A stretch of DNA of 64,000 nt from Scatavimonas merdipullorum (GTDB lineage Bacteria > Bacillota > Clostridia > Oscillospirales > Acutalibacteraceae): the NCBI GenBank assembly GCA_018712865.1, contig DVGH01000026.1, positions 30,838 to 94,837 on the forward strand, given 5' to 3'. The notes beneath the pieces are model-generated. The model saw only the letters and a program-made list of their open reading frames with translations. It did no database searches and was not told the DNA's origin. The translations under genes and the position numbers were made by a program. Below, piece by piece: positions 24,149 through 31,937 of this stretch (the stretch's first letter is position 1; each line of letters begins with the position of its first letter).

Positions 24149-25000
24149 TTATTTGTTGTTGACCGACATCAACAGATCGAGAACCTTCAGGTAAATCCAA
24201 ATGACAGTAAAAGCAAGCCCAAACGCCGCTACCCATTCATATTTCTGCGGCAGGCAATTGGTCACGGTTTTTTCAATAGTGTCAAAGTCCACAAGCAAAA
24301 ACAGGGTCGCAATGATAATACCAATCACGGCGACTATAATTGAGAGAACGGGGTTGTTGAGCATTGCAGCAACAATCGACGAGGTTGCCGGGATAAAATA
24401 AAACACAACGCAAGCCAGGGAAGAAAAAATCATGGTAACAAATAATACAGTAAGTATAGTTCTAAATTTTTTTGTCACCTTAATTATACGTGCTGTATAT
24501 AACACGGCCATTATCGCAACAAGGAGAATGGTAATCCCAAGTGCTGCCCAGGCAATCCACTCATAGCCGCCCAGAAGCTTTTCGATAACCCAGCCGAGCA
24601 AAAAGCCCTGAGAAACGGAGTACAAACTACCTGTAAACGGAATGCCCTTATGAACAAACATGGTAAGAATCGGAATAGCAATTGTAAAAACCAGTGCGGC
24701 AAGCACAAAAAGTATTTCTACCATAGAAAAGCTGAAAGCAATGTCATCGCTGATCACTTGCTCCTGTGGCAGGCCGCTGAAATAGAAGGCCTGCAGAAGA
24801 TAATAAAGCGCAATCCCTCCTATGGTTACAAGCAGGAAGAAAACGGTTTTTATCGTAATTCCACTATAGGTTGCTCCTTCGCCTTCTGCGGCGCGTTCGG
24901 TTACCTTGTTCAGTTTACGGATAACCGGGTTTGCAAAAATGTTTGTGTTTTTTTCATTTTCGCTTATAGGTGGGTTTGTTGCCAAACGCTTTTTCGCCAT
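24149..25000 (-). CDS. Bax inhibitor-1/YccA-family membrane protein
   Basis: 283 residues with seven membrane segments after a hydrophilic N-terminus of about 50 residues. The C-terminal PQKYEWVAAFGLAFTVIWIYLKVLDLL and the preceding LVDFDTIEKTV match the BI-1-like YccA family, whose bacterial members may act as pH-sensitive calcium leak channels. Monocistronic, convergent with copA. Function here is inferred from the family only. Confidence 0.87.
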   Translation of the reverse strand: MAKKRLATNPPISENEKNTNIFANPVIRKLNKVTERAAEGEGATYSGITIKTVFFLLVTIGGIALYYLLQAFYFSGLPQEQVISDDIAFSFSMVEILFVLAALVFTIAIPILTMFVHKGIPFTGSLYSVSQGFLLGWVIEKLLGGYEWIAWAALGITILLVAIMAVLYTARIIKVTKKFRTILTVLFVTMIFSSLACVVFYFIPATSSIVAAMLNNPVLSIIVAVIGIIIATLFLLVDFDTIEKTVTNCLPQKYEWVAAFGLAFTVIWIYLKVLDLLMSVNNK

Positions 25001-25164
25001 AATATGTCACCTCATTTGAAAATTTTATGATAATTTTATAATAACACTCTAGCCAAAAAAGTCAATAAAATCCTTTTTTATGATCTGTAAAAAAGAGTGT
25101 TTTCCGTTCAAAAAATTGTAAGCTTTTCTTTTTTTCCATTTCATTTTATAAAGCGGCAGAAGGA

Positions 25165-25193
25165 TTTACTTACTTACATTTTTAAGATATAAT
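25165..25193 (+). promoter_or_regulatory. sigma-A-like promoter of the ABC transporter operon
   Basis: TTTACT (25165-25170), a 17-base spacer and TATAAT (25188-25193). The transcript would include the mini-ORF at 25237. Confidence 0.55.
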
Positions 25194-25236
25194 AAGAAGC
25201 ATATATAATTTGATAAACTTAGAAGAGGGGGAGCGT

Positions 25237-25328
25237 ATGGCAAAAAAATAAGCGCTTGTGGAACGGTTTACTCCTTCTCTTGCAAAAGACAGAAAAGGAA
25301 TTTAAAGCATAAAGGAGTTGTGTTATGA
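25237..25328 (+). other. mini-ORF with A7 slippery tract ahead of the ABC transporter
   Basis: ATG 25237 has a very strong site (AGAGGGGGAG), but reads only M-A-K-K before TAA (25249-25251). The stop follows a run of seven A (25242-25248). If the ribosome or polymerase slips by one (reading from 25248), an open frame of about 26 more codons, ISACGTVYSFSCKRQ..., runs to a TGA at 25326-25328 that overlaps the ATG of the ABC gene as ATGA. Either a tiny leader peptide, a frameshifted small gene, or a slippage-expressed peptide. Confidence 0.4.
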
Positions 25329-26032
25329 AATTTATTATCAGACATCTTTCAAAGCATTTTGAAAAAAAGCAAGTTCTTATAGATGTGGATTTTACATTTG
25401 AAAGCGGGAAAATTTATGGACTTTTAGGCCGAAACGGAGCCGGTAAAACCACACTGTTTAATTGCCTGAACCGCGATATAAAGGCAGACAGTGGTGAATT
25501 TTACCTGGAAGAAAAAAACAGCAGGCGTAAAGTAAAGCCAGAGGATGTCGGCTATGTGCTTTCCACCCCAACCGTGCCGGAATTCCTTACCGGAAGGGAA
25601 TTTTTAAAATTCTTTATAGAAATTAATGAAAAAAGCCTTCGGCAGCTCAAGCCGATTGACGCTTATTTTGAAGAGATGCATATTGCTGTGGAAGACCGGG
25701 ACAAGCTTTTAAAGGATTACTCCCATGGTATGAAGAACAAAATGCAGATGCTGATTAACATCATTGCACAACCCAATATTTTGCTTTTAGATGAGCCGCT
25801 GACTTCTCTGGATGTAGTAGTAGCGGAAGAAATGAAACAGCTGCTTCGTTCCCTCAAGGAAGGGCGCGTTACAATTTTCTCTACCCATATTATGGATTTG
25901 GCATTGGATCTGTGCGATAAGATCGTACTGCTAAACCACGGGGTGCTGGAGGCGGTGGATAAGGCTGATTTGGATAATCAGGAATTCAAAGAGAAAATTA
26001 TTGCCGCCTTGCGGGAGGATTATGATGTATAA
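25325..26032 (+). CDS. ABC transporter ATP-binding protein
   Basis: 235 residues, one nucleotide-binding domain: Walker A GLLGRNGAGKTTLF (near 33-46), signature variant YSHGMKNKMQ near 138, Walker B ILLLDEPLTSLD near 158, and the switch His in FSTHIMDLA. The degenerate signature (SHGMK) is common in ABC-2 exporters of this type. It works with the large membrane protein encoded next, whose start overlaps its end. Substrate unknown. AAAGGAG lies upstream of ATG 25325. Confidence 0.9.
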   Translation: MKFIIRHLSKHFEKKQVLIDVDFTFESGKIYGLLGRNGAGKTTLFNCLNRDIKADSGEFYLEEKNSRRKVKPEDVGYVLSTPTVPEFLTGREFLKFFIEINEKSLRQLKPIDAYFEEMHIAVEDRDKLLKDYSHGMKNKMQMLINIIAQPNILLLDEPLTSLDVVVAEEMKQLLRSLKEGRVTIFSTHIMDLALDLCDKIVLLNHGVLEAVDKADLDNQEFKEKIIAALREDYDV

Positions 26033-27596
26033 AACGTTTAAAATTTCTTTTTCTCTTAAAAATACATACCGGGTTAACAGCATTTTATACTCTTTAAAGC
26101 AGATTCCGCTGCTCAAAAAACTACTGCCGGAAAGTCTGTACAAGGTAACGGAATTGAAAATTTTTGGAAATATTCTTTCTATTGGCTGGGAAGTGCTTTC
26201 CACCTTTATAGGCAAATTTATCTATTTAGCCACTATGGTGGCAGGTGCAGGTATACTTTATAAAAGTGTGCCGCAAGCGCAGCTGTTTTTACATATACTT
26301 GTCTTTTTAAGCTTCATTGGGGCGTTTATGCATACCTACATGTTTAATCCTGGGCGGGATAAGTATTACGCAATCCTTCTTATGCGCATAGACGCAAGAA
26401 ACTATACGCTGGTAAATTACGGCTATACGCTTTTAAAGGTTGCAATTGGTTTTTTGCCGTTTACTGTCTTATTTGGTTTCTTTAGAGGGGTTCCGCTTTG
26501 GCTGTGTTTATTGGCTCCATTGTTTATCGTGGGGTTAAAAGCTACAATGGCCGCTGTTTGTCTGCTCTATTATGAAAAAACGGGGAAAACGACAAATGAA
26601 AATATGCCGGGCAGGTGCAAATGGCTTACCGCCGGACTGCTTTTGGCTGCGGCTTATGGGCTTCCCGCAGTGAACTTTACGCTTCCAATAGCTGCTGTGA
26701 CGGTTGTTATGGTGATATTTATATTATCCGGTGCGTTTTCTTTACGCAAGATCCGCTCCTTTTCGGCATATCGGGAAATGTATCAGCAGTTGTTGGTACA
26801 ATCCATGCATCAGATGGACAATGCACAGCAGCTGTCGCGGCAGACGACCCAGAAGGCAATTTCTACAAAGGCCGGTATTACAAGCAACAGAAAGGGCTTT
26901 GAATATTTAAACGAGCTGTTTATTAAAAGGCACCAAAAAATTCTTTGGAGCGCCTCCAAACGGATTGCCGCAGTGTGCCTGTTTTTGGTGTTGGGGGTGC
27001 TGCTGGCCTTTTATCTGGCTCCGGAAATCAAAGAAAAAACAAACGAAATGCTGTTGTCTCTTTTGCCGTACTTTGTGTTTATTATGTATGCAATCAACCG
27101 CGGCACGGGTTTTACAAAAGCGCTGTTTATGAACTGTGACCACAGCCTTTTGACCTATTCCTTTTATAAGCAGCCCAGGTTTATCCTAAAGCTGTTCCAA
27201 ATTCGGCTGCGTGAAATCATAAAGATCAACCTTCTTCCGGCGCTGGTTATTGGTGCCGGGTTGGATGCGTTGCTTTATTTTTCCGGTGGTACAGACCACC
27301 CGTTGGATTATGCGGTCCTGTTTATTTCTATTCTTTGCATGAGCATATTTTTTTCTGTGCATTATCTTACCATTTATTATCTATTGCAGCCTTACAATGC
27401 GGGAACCGAAATGAAAAGCGGAACGTATCAGCTGGTACTTTCGGCAACGTATTTGGTTTGCTTTTTTATGCTGCAGGTTAAGATGGCTATCGTTCTATTT
27501 GGTCTGATGACCATTGTATTTTGTTTGTTATATTGTCTGGTAGCCTGTATATTGATTTATCGCTTTGCGCCGCAAACCTTTCGTTTGCGCACATAA
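26025..27596 (+). CDS. ABC transporter membrane protein (large permease)
   Basis: 523 residues with about twelve hydrophobic segments in two groups (about 65-245 and 305-515) separated by a hydrophilic stretch around 246-304. This fits a single-gene permease for the adjacent ATPase. I do not recognise a named family. ATG 26025 (GGGAGG six bases upstream) is preferred over ATG 26022; both overlap the ATPase gene. Function, perhaps export of a peptide or lipid, is unknown. A 19-base hairpin follows. Confidence 0.8.
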   Translation: MYKTFKISFSLKNTYRVNSILYSLKQIPLLKKLLPESLYKVTELKIFGNILSIGWEVLSTFIGKFIYLATMVAGAGILYKSVPQAQLFLHILVFLSFIGAFMHTYMFNPGRDKYYAILLMRIDARNYTLVNYGYTLLKVAIGFLPFTVLFGFFRGVPLWLCLLAPLFIVGLKATMAAVCLLYYEKTGKTTNENMPGRCKWLTAGLLLAAAYGLPAVNFTLPIAAVTVVMVIFILSGAFSLRKIRSFSAYREMYQQLLVQSMHQMDNAQQLSRQTTQKAISTKAGITSNRKGFEYLNELFIKRHQKILWSASKRIAAVCLFLVLGVLLAFYLAPEIKEKTNEMLLSLLPYFVFIMYAINRGTGFTKALFMNCDHSLLTYSFYKQPRFILKLFQIRLREIIKINLLPALVIGAGLDALLYFSGGTDHPLDYAVLFISILCMSIFFSVHYLTIYYLLQPYNAGTEMKSGTYQLVLSATYLVCFFMLQVKMAIVLFGLMTIVFCLLYCLVACILIYRFAPQTFRLRT

Positions 27597-27616
27597 TTAT
27601 TTCAATCTGACAAACA

Positions 27617-27659
27617 CAACGCTGCGCCCGATTGCTATCGGCAATCGGGCGCAGCGTTG
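27617..27659. repeat. long GC-rich inverted repeat after the ABC operon
   Basis: A perfect 19-base stem starting CAACGCTGCGCCC, loop TATCG. There is no T-run directly behind it on the plus strand. It may terminate both convergent genes or protect mRNA 3' ends. Confidence 0.7.
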
Positions 27660-27672
27660 CAATATGGCGGTT

Positions 27673-27930
27673 TTATCTTTTTAAAGAAGAAAAAAGCCCC
27701 TTTTTTTGATAAGGCTCGCTTGTAACAGAAAGCACACAATATCCCGTAGAATCAATTGCGGCTTTCAGCGCCTGTTCGTCAATGGGATGTTCTGTAAGAA
27801 TAACCGTCTGCTTTTTACCATGAGAAGAGCTGACTTTTTTTACAGGAAAGGCCTTCCGAACAGCGTCGTTTACATGTGCCTCGCACATACCGCATTGCAT
27901 GCCGTCAATCCTAACGGTGTATTTTATCAT
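27673..27930 (-). CDS. small heavy-metal-associated (HMA) domain protein
   Basis: 85 residues with one ferredoxin-like HMA fold. The metal site is GMQCGMC (Cys14, Cys17), followed by a CopZ-like pattern and a basic tail, YQKKGLFSSLKR. It could be a copper/zinc chaperone, but the promoter carries the TTAG/CTAA operator seen at the DUF2325-flavodoxin operon and not a CsoR site, which suggests a different metal signal (iron or manganese). The TCTTTTT seen in plus orientation at 27674-27681 belongs to the coding end. Confidence 0.82.
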   Translation of the reverse strand: MIKYTVRIDGMQCGMCEAHVNDAVRKAFPVKKVSSSHGKKQTVILTEHPIDEQALKAAIDSTGYCVLSVTSEPYQKKGLFSSLKR

Positions 27931-28007
27931 TTTCTATCCCTCCTTCAGATTACGATGCATATCATTTTTATAGCCTGCAAATTCCTTTGACAGGAGTTCT
28001 CATAATC

Positions 28008-28055
28008 GGTTAGTTTTAACTAATTAATTATAGCATGCTTTTTACCCTGCGTCAA
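28008..28055 (-). promoter_or_regulatory. promoter with TTAG/CTAA operator for the HMA gene
   Basis: On the minus strand TTGACG (28055-28050), a 17-base spacer and TATAAT (28032-28027), a near-consensus promoter. The dyad GGTTAGTT-TT-AACTAATT (28008-28025, plus strand) covers the predicted start point, in the same position as operator 1 at 16303-16324. Confidence 0.8.
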
Positions 28056-28119
28056 TTACAGGTGTTATCTGTAGAGCCACGCCTTCGAATGGGCGGAATA
28101 TAAATTTAAATACTGGGTA

Positions 28120-28147
28120 TTGACATTTGGAAAAGGTGTGATATAAT
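28120..28147 (+). promoter_or_regulatory. sigma-A promoter of the PNPOx-like gene
   Basis: TTGACA (28120-28125), a 16-base spacer and TATAAT (28142-28147); start point expected near 28154, giving a leader of about 150 bases. Confidence 0.8.
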
Positions 28148-28153
28148 ATAGCG

Positions 28154-28249
28154 AAAATGAATCGCAAGTTTTGCTTGCCGCCGGGTAAGCTTTGAAGCAT
28201 TGATTTCGTATCGTTAGGCCGTTGGAGATACGAAAATCAATGCTTTTTT
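28154..28249 (+). ncRNA. structured leader ending in an intrinsic terminator (candidate attenuator)
   Basis: Between the promoter and the PNPOx-like gene, GCAAG/CTTGC (28164-28178) and GCTTGCC/GGTAAGC (28174-28190) can form competing hairpins. A long stem follows: AGCATTGATTTCGTATC (28196-28212) against GATACGAAAATCAATGCT (28227-28244, one bulged A), ending in TTTTTT. A terminator 60 bases before the start codon means full-length transcription needs read-through. I do not recognise a known riboswitch class. Confidence 0.5.
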
Positions 28250-28306
28250 CTATCGGCGACACTTTACACATATCATGTGCAAGCATTTTATAAGGAGATG
28301 GATTTT

Positions 28307-28810
28307 ATGTTTCGAAATATGCGGCGAAAAAAACAGGCTTTATCACAGGAGGACTGCAAGACGATTTTGGACCGCTGTACTTCCGGTGTCCTTGCTTTGT
28401 CTGGTGATGATGGTTATCCCTATGCGGTGCCCATCAGCTATGTGTATGACGGAAAAAAGATTTATTTCCATAGTGCCAAAAGCGGACATAAACTGGATGC
28501 CATCCGCCAAAACCCAAAGGCCTCTTTTTGTGTTATTGCACAGGATCAGGTCATACCGGAGGAATATGCGACCTGTTTTCAAAGTGTGGTTGTGTTTGGA
28601 ACCATCCGGATTTTGGAGGAAAAAGCGGAGAAGCGCGCAGCGATTGAACGGTTGGCAGTTAAATACGCGCCGAAAGATACGGCTGAAAACCGGCAAAAAG
28701 CTATTGAGCGTGAATGGAACGCTCTGTGTATGCTGGAGATGATGCCGGAACATATATCGGGAAAAGAATCACGTAAGCTGGCGCAAAACCGGCGTATAAC
28801 ACAACAATAG
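28307..28810 (+). CDS. pyridoxamine 5'-phosphate oxidase-fold (NimA-like) flavoprotein
   Basis: 167 residues. The split-barrel FMN-binding pattern is clear: GVLALSGDDGYPYAVPISYVYDGKKIYFHSAKSGHKLDAIRQNPKASFCV. This is typical of the NimA/5-nitroimidazole-resistance-like PNPOx family, small cytosolic FMN proteins of mostly unknown substrate. ATG 28307 has AAGGAG at a nine-base spacing; two upstream in-frame starts lack one. It stands behind a terminator-type leader and ahead of a MATE pump, which suggests a detoxification pair. Confidence 0.87.
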   Translation: MFRNMRRKKQALSQEDCKTILDRCTSGVLALSGDDGYPYAVPISYVYDGKKIYFHSAKSGHKLDAIRQNPKASFCVIAQDQVIPEEYATCFQSVVVFGTIRILEEKAEKRAAIERLAVKYAPKDTAENRQKAIEREWNALCMLEMMPEHISGKESRKLAQNRRITQQ

Positions 28811-28830
28811 AAAAGCATAACCTGCCGGGG

Positions 28831-28890
28831 GTGTTTGATTGTGCAGTAGGCCCATGTAGCACAACATGGGGCTGTTATTTTTGCAGGAGG
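28831..28890 (+). promoter_or_regulatory. leader hairpins sequestering the MATE gene ribosome binding site
   Basis: CCCATGT (28851-28857) pairs with ACATGGG (28864-28870), followed by CTGTTATTTTT, like a weak terminator. CCTGC (28831-28835) can pair with GCAGG (28883-28887), which is part of the Shine-Dalgarno GCAGGAGG of the next gene. Possible attenuation between the two genes. Confidence 0.4.
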
Positions 28891-28895
28891 TTTTT

Positions 28896-30224
28896 ATGAT
28901 GAGCTCAAAATGTTTTCGGGATTTTGCAAAGTATGCATCCCTGAATGTAATGGGGATGATCGGGCTGTCCTGCTACATATTGGCCGATACCTTTTTTGTC
29001 TCAAAAGGCCTTGGCACAAATGGCTTAACAGCTTTAAATTTGGCAATCCCCATTTATAGTTTTATTCACGGAAGCGGGCTTATGATTGGCATGGGCGGCG
29101 GCACCAAGTATTCCATCCAGAAAAGCCAGAAAAATCACGAGGCTGCAAACCGCATTTTTACCAATGCGGTCTGCCTTGCCGCCGTTTTTGCCGCTTTCTT
29201 TGTGCTGGTTGGAATTTTCTTTTCCGGTACAATCATTTCGCTGTTCGGTGCAAACGACAGCGTGTTTGATATGTCTAAAACCTATTTACAAGTGATTTTG
29301 CTGTTTGCTCCCGCCTTTTTAATGAATAATGTGTTGCTTTGCTTTGTGCGTAACGACGGTGCGCCGCAGCTTTCCATGGCGGCGATGATCGGTGGCAGCC
29401 TGTCAAACGTGGTGCTGGACTGGGTCTTTATCTTTCCCTGCCAGATGGGGATTTTCGGCGCGGTTTTCGCCACAGGCTTAGCACCAATCATCAGTATGCT
29501 GATTTTGTCGCCCCATTTTATCCGTAAAAAAAATCAATTTCATTTTACAAAATGCAAGCCTAAGGGCAAGCTGTTTGCCGGGATTCTTTCCAGTGGTATT
29601 CCCTCGCTGGTTACGGAAGTGTCCTCCGGTGTTGTAATGATTGTGTTTAACTCCATCATTCTGCATCTGGAGGGGAATGTAGGGGTTGCGGCCTACGGTG
29701 TTATCGCCAACCTGTCTTTGGTGGTTATCGCAATTTATACCGGCATTGCGCAGGGGATTCAGCCCATTATCAGCCGGAATTATGGTGTGAAGAACCTCGG
29801 CAATGTGCATGCTACAATGCGATATGCGCTGATCACCATGCTGCTTTTTTCCGTTGTAATCTATATGGTGGTACTTTTTGGCGCTTGGCAAATTGCAGAT
29901 ATTTTCAACAGTGAACAAAACGCCATGCTGCAAAACATTGCCACAGAAGGCTTGCGCCTGTACTTTACCGCCTGTCCGTTTGCCGGGTTTAATGTAATCA
30001 TTTCCATGTACTTTACCTCTACCGAACGGCCGCGGCCCGCCCATGTCATTTCCATTTTGCGTGGCTTTCTCGTTATCATTCCCATGGCGTTTCTGCTTTC
30101 GTGGATTGGAAAAATACATGGTGTATGGTGTGCGTTCCCTGCAACGGAGTTGCTGGTAGCCGTGATTGGGCTGTTGTTCTTTGCTTGCATCAGGAAAAGC
30201 CGAAAAGAAGTGCAGTGTGAATAA
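28896..30224 (+). CDS. MATE-family efflux transporter
   Basis: 442 residues with twelve membrane helices in two halves. The N-terminal GLSCYILADTFFVSKGLGTNGLTALNLAIP and the mid-protein GIAQGIQPIISRNYG are typical MATE signatures; it exports cationic drugs or metabolites using Na+ or H+. ATG 28896 has AGGAGG five bases upstream, and a second ATG follows at once. It lies 85 bases after the PNPOx-like gene on the same strand, separated by a hairpin. Specificity cannot be told. Confidence 0.92.
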   Translation: MMSSKCFRDFAKYASLNVMGMIGLSCYILADTFFVSKGLGTNGLTALNLAIPIYSFIHGSGLMIGMGGGTKYSIQKSQKNHEAANRIFTNAVCLAAVFAAFFVLVGIFFSGTIISLFGANDSVFDMSKTYLQVILLFAPAFLMNNVLLCFVRNDGAPQLSMAAMIGGSLSNVVLDWVFIFPCQMGIFGAVFATGLAPIISMLILSPHFIRKKNQFHFTKCKPKGKLFAGILSSGIPSLVTEVSSGVVMIVFNSIILHLEGNVGVAAYGVIANLSLVVIAIYTGIAQGIQPIISRNYGVKNLGNVHATMRYALITMLLFSVVIYMVVLFGAWQIADIFNSEQNAMLQNIATEGLRLYFTACPFAGFNVIISMYFTSTERPRPAHVISILRGFLVIIPMAFLLSWIGKIHGVWCAFPATELLVAVIGLLFFACIRKSRKEVQCE

Positions 30225-30323
30225 AATATCGTCATCAGCCCGCAATTCGTAAACGGCATCCTAAGCATTAAGAAAATTTCCAAACGTACAAAATAGTTGT
30301 ACAATTAAGCCTGTAAAGAAAAA

Positions 30324-30358
30324 ATAAACACAAAGTTTTGTGTAAACTTTGTGTTTAT
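30324..30358. terminator. AT-rich hairpin after the MATE gene
   Basis: A perfect 15-base stem, ATAAACACAAAGTTT / AAACTTTGTGTTTAT, loop TGTGT. It probably terminates the MATE transcript. Confidence 0.65.
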
Positions 30359-30444
30359 ACAGCCCTGACAGATTGATTCTTCTCTTTACCGTCCTGTAAA
30401 ACTATAATAGATTTGTAAAAATAAAACGGAAGGGGCCAGAAAAC

Positions 30445-30957
30445 ATGGCGCAGATGATTGCGTATTTTTCCCGTGCGGGAAATAACTATGTAAATGGACA
30501 AATCAAAAACCTTTCGATTGGTAATACGGAAATTGCCGCAAAAATGATCCAGGAGCAGACAAAGGCCGATTTATTTAAAATCGATCCAATCGTTCCGTAT
30601 TCCTCGGATTATTCCGTATGCATCGAAGAGGCACGGCAAGATCAGATGCGGGGCGCCCGGCCAGAGCTGAAACGCTATCCTGAAGATTTAAATGCATACG
30701 ATGTCATTTATCTGGGGTATCCGAACTATTGGGGAACCATGCCGATGGCAGTCTTTACATTTCTTGAAAAATTTGATTTTTCAGGTAAGACCATCCGTCC
30801 CTTCTGTACGCATGAGGGCAGCGGAATGGGGAGCAGTAAAAAGGATATTTCGCGCCTTTGTCCGGGGGCTGTTGTAAAAAACGGGCTGGAACTTCATGGG
30901 GCAAGGGTAACAGAAGCGAAAGCTGCAATCCGAAAGTGGCTTCAGTCAGATACCTGA
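30445..30957 (+). CDS. flavodoxin-like protein (flavodoxin_4 type)
   Basis: 170 residues. MIAYFSRAGNNY at the start and YLGYPNYWGTMPMAVFTFLE match the flavodoxin_4 family of FMN-binding domains often found beside cupin and CMD proteins. The usual phosphate loop is SRAGNNYVNGQIKNLSIGNTE. Probably a soluble flavoprotein electron carrier or quinone reductase. A TATAAT at 30403 lies about 40 bases upstream with no good -35, so an activator-dependent promoter is possible. GGAAGGGG precedes the ATG. Confidence 0.85.
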   Translation: MAQMIAYFSRAGNNYVNGQIKNLSIGNTEIAAKMIQEQTKADLFKIDPIVPYSSDYSVCIEEARQDQMRGARPELKRYPEDLNAYDVIYLGYPNYWGTMPMAVFTFLEKFDFSGKTIRPFCTHEGSGMGSSKKDISRLCPGAVVKNGLELHGARVTEAKAAIRKWLQSDT

Positions 30958-31026
30958 TTTTTACAGCCGACCAGATAAAGCCTACATGCAATCGATATAT
31001 CATACCGTATGAAAAGGAGTGGTTTT

Positions 31027-31449
31027 ATGAAAGCAAAAGAACTTGGCGTATTTCCCACGGGGGAGAAAAACACGGCCTTTGCAGAGTTTTTTACAGGACA
31101 AAGCTATTTGAACATGCTGACCACCGAAGGCGTGGCCATTGGCAATGTAACATTTGAACCGGGCTGCCGGAATAACTGGCATATCCATCATAAGGGCGGT
31201 CAGATTCTTTTGGTTACTGCCGGAAGAGGCTATTATCAGGAGTGGGGCAAGCCTGCACAGGCATTGCATCCCGGCGATGTTGTGCAAATTCCGCCAGAAG
31301 TCAAGCATTGGCATGGAGCCGCACAGGACAGCTGGTTTGCACACCTGGCAATTGAAGTCCCTGCTGAAGGTGCTTCCAATGAATGGCTGGAGCCGGTCAG
31401 TGACGATGCATATCAAAAACTAAATAACGGGGAAGAAGATACTCAATGA
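31027..31449 (+). CDS. cupin-domain protein
   Basis: 140 residues. The cupin motifs are GCRNNWHIHHKGGQILLVTAGRGYY (motif 1, two histidines and the position of a Glu/Gln ligand) and HPGDVVQIPPEVKHWHGA (motif 2). It likely binds a metal; substrate unknown. ATG 31027 has AAAAGGAG upstream, and an in-frame start at 31009 lies before this site. The TGA overlaps the ATG of the next gene (ATGA), so it is co-translated with the CMD protein. Confidence 0.88.
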   Translation: MKAKELGVFPTGEKNTAFAEFFTGQSYLNMLTTEGVAIGNVTFEPGCRNNWHIHHKGGQILLVTAGRGYYQEWGKPAQALHPGDVVQIPPEVKHWHGAAQDSWFAHLAIEVPAEGASNEWLEPVSDDAYQKLNNGEEDTQ

Positions 31450-31766
31450 AACAGGTAACAGCAGGGCGCGACGCTCTGGGAGAGTTTGCGCCTAAATTTG
31501 CAGAACTGAATGACGACGTGTTGTTTGGGCAGATATGGTCCAGGGAAGATAAGCTTTCTCCACGCGACAGAAGTCTGGTCACGGTTACAGCCCTGGTATC
31601 CAGCGGAATTTTAGACAGTTCTCTGCAATACCATATCCACACGGCAAAGGAAAACGGCGTAACAAAAGAAGAAATGGTAGAGATCCTGACACAGCTGGCA
31701 TTTTACGCGGGCTGGCCCAAGGCTTGGGCTGCGTTTCGCATGGCAAAAGAAGTTTATGAAAATTGA
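31446..31766 (+). CDS. carboxymuconolactone decarboxylase (CMD)-family protein
   Basis: 106 residues. SPRDRSLVTVTALVSSG and LQYHIHTAKENGVTKEEMVEILTQLAFYAGWPKAWAAF are the CMD/AhpD-like signature. The CxxC of AhpD-type peroxidase partners is absent: the equivalent position reads LQYHIH. So the decarboxylase-like subgroup is more likely, although members next to cupins and flavodoxins remain uncharacterised. Last gene of the flavodoxin-cupin-CMD operon; transcription ends at the hairpin at 31903-31937. Confidence 0.88.
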   Translation: MKQVTAGRDALGEFAPKFAELNDDVLFGQIWSREDKLSPRDRSLVTVTALVSSGILDSSLQYHIHTAKENGVTKEEMVEILTQLAFYAGWPKAWAAFRMAKEVYEN

Positions 31767-31902
31767 CAGAGGCAGACTTTTATTCTGACCTGTACTGCAG
31801 CGTTGGATCAGGGGAAAAGCTTTTTCTTCCTCCCATTATGACCCAGACACTGTCAAATGGTTTATAAGCTTTGTAAAATAAGTTTTGTGCAGTAAAAAGA
31901 TA

Positions 31903-31937
31903 AACAGGCGCCCGGTCTTTTACAGCGGGCGCCTGTT
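31903..31937. terminator. terminator overlapping the 3' end of a convergent gene
   Basis: AACAGGCGCCCG (31903-31914) pairs with CGGGCGCCTGTT (31926-31937), then T4. The right arm lies inside the last codons of the minus-strand HAD gene (stop at 31920-31922). Confidence 0.85.

Noticed and set aside
28154..28249. Leader before the PNPOx-like gene as a ZTP, fluoride or guanidine riboswitch
   Set aside because: None of the conserved cores of those classes is present; kept only as an unclassified attenuator candidate.
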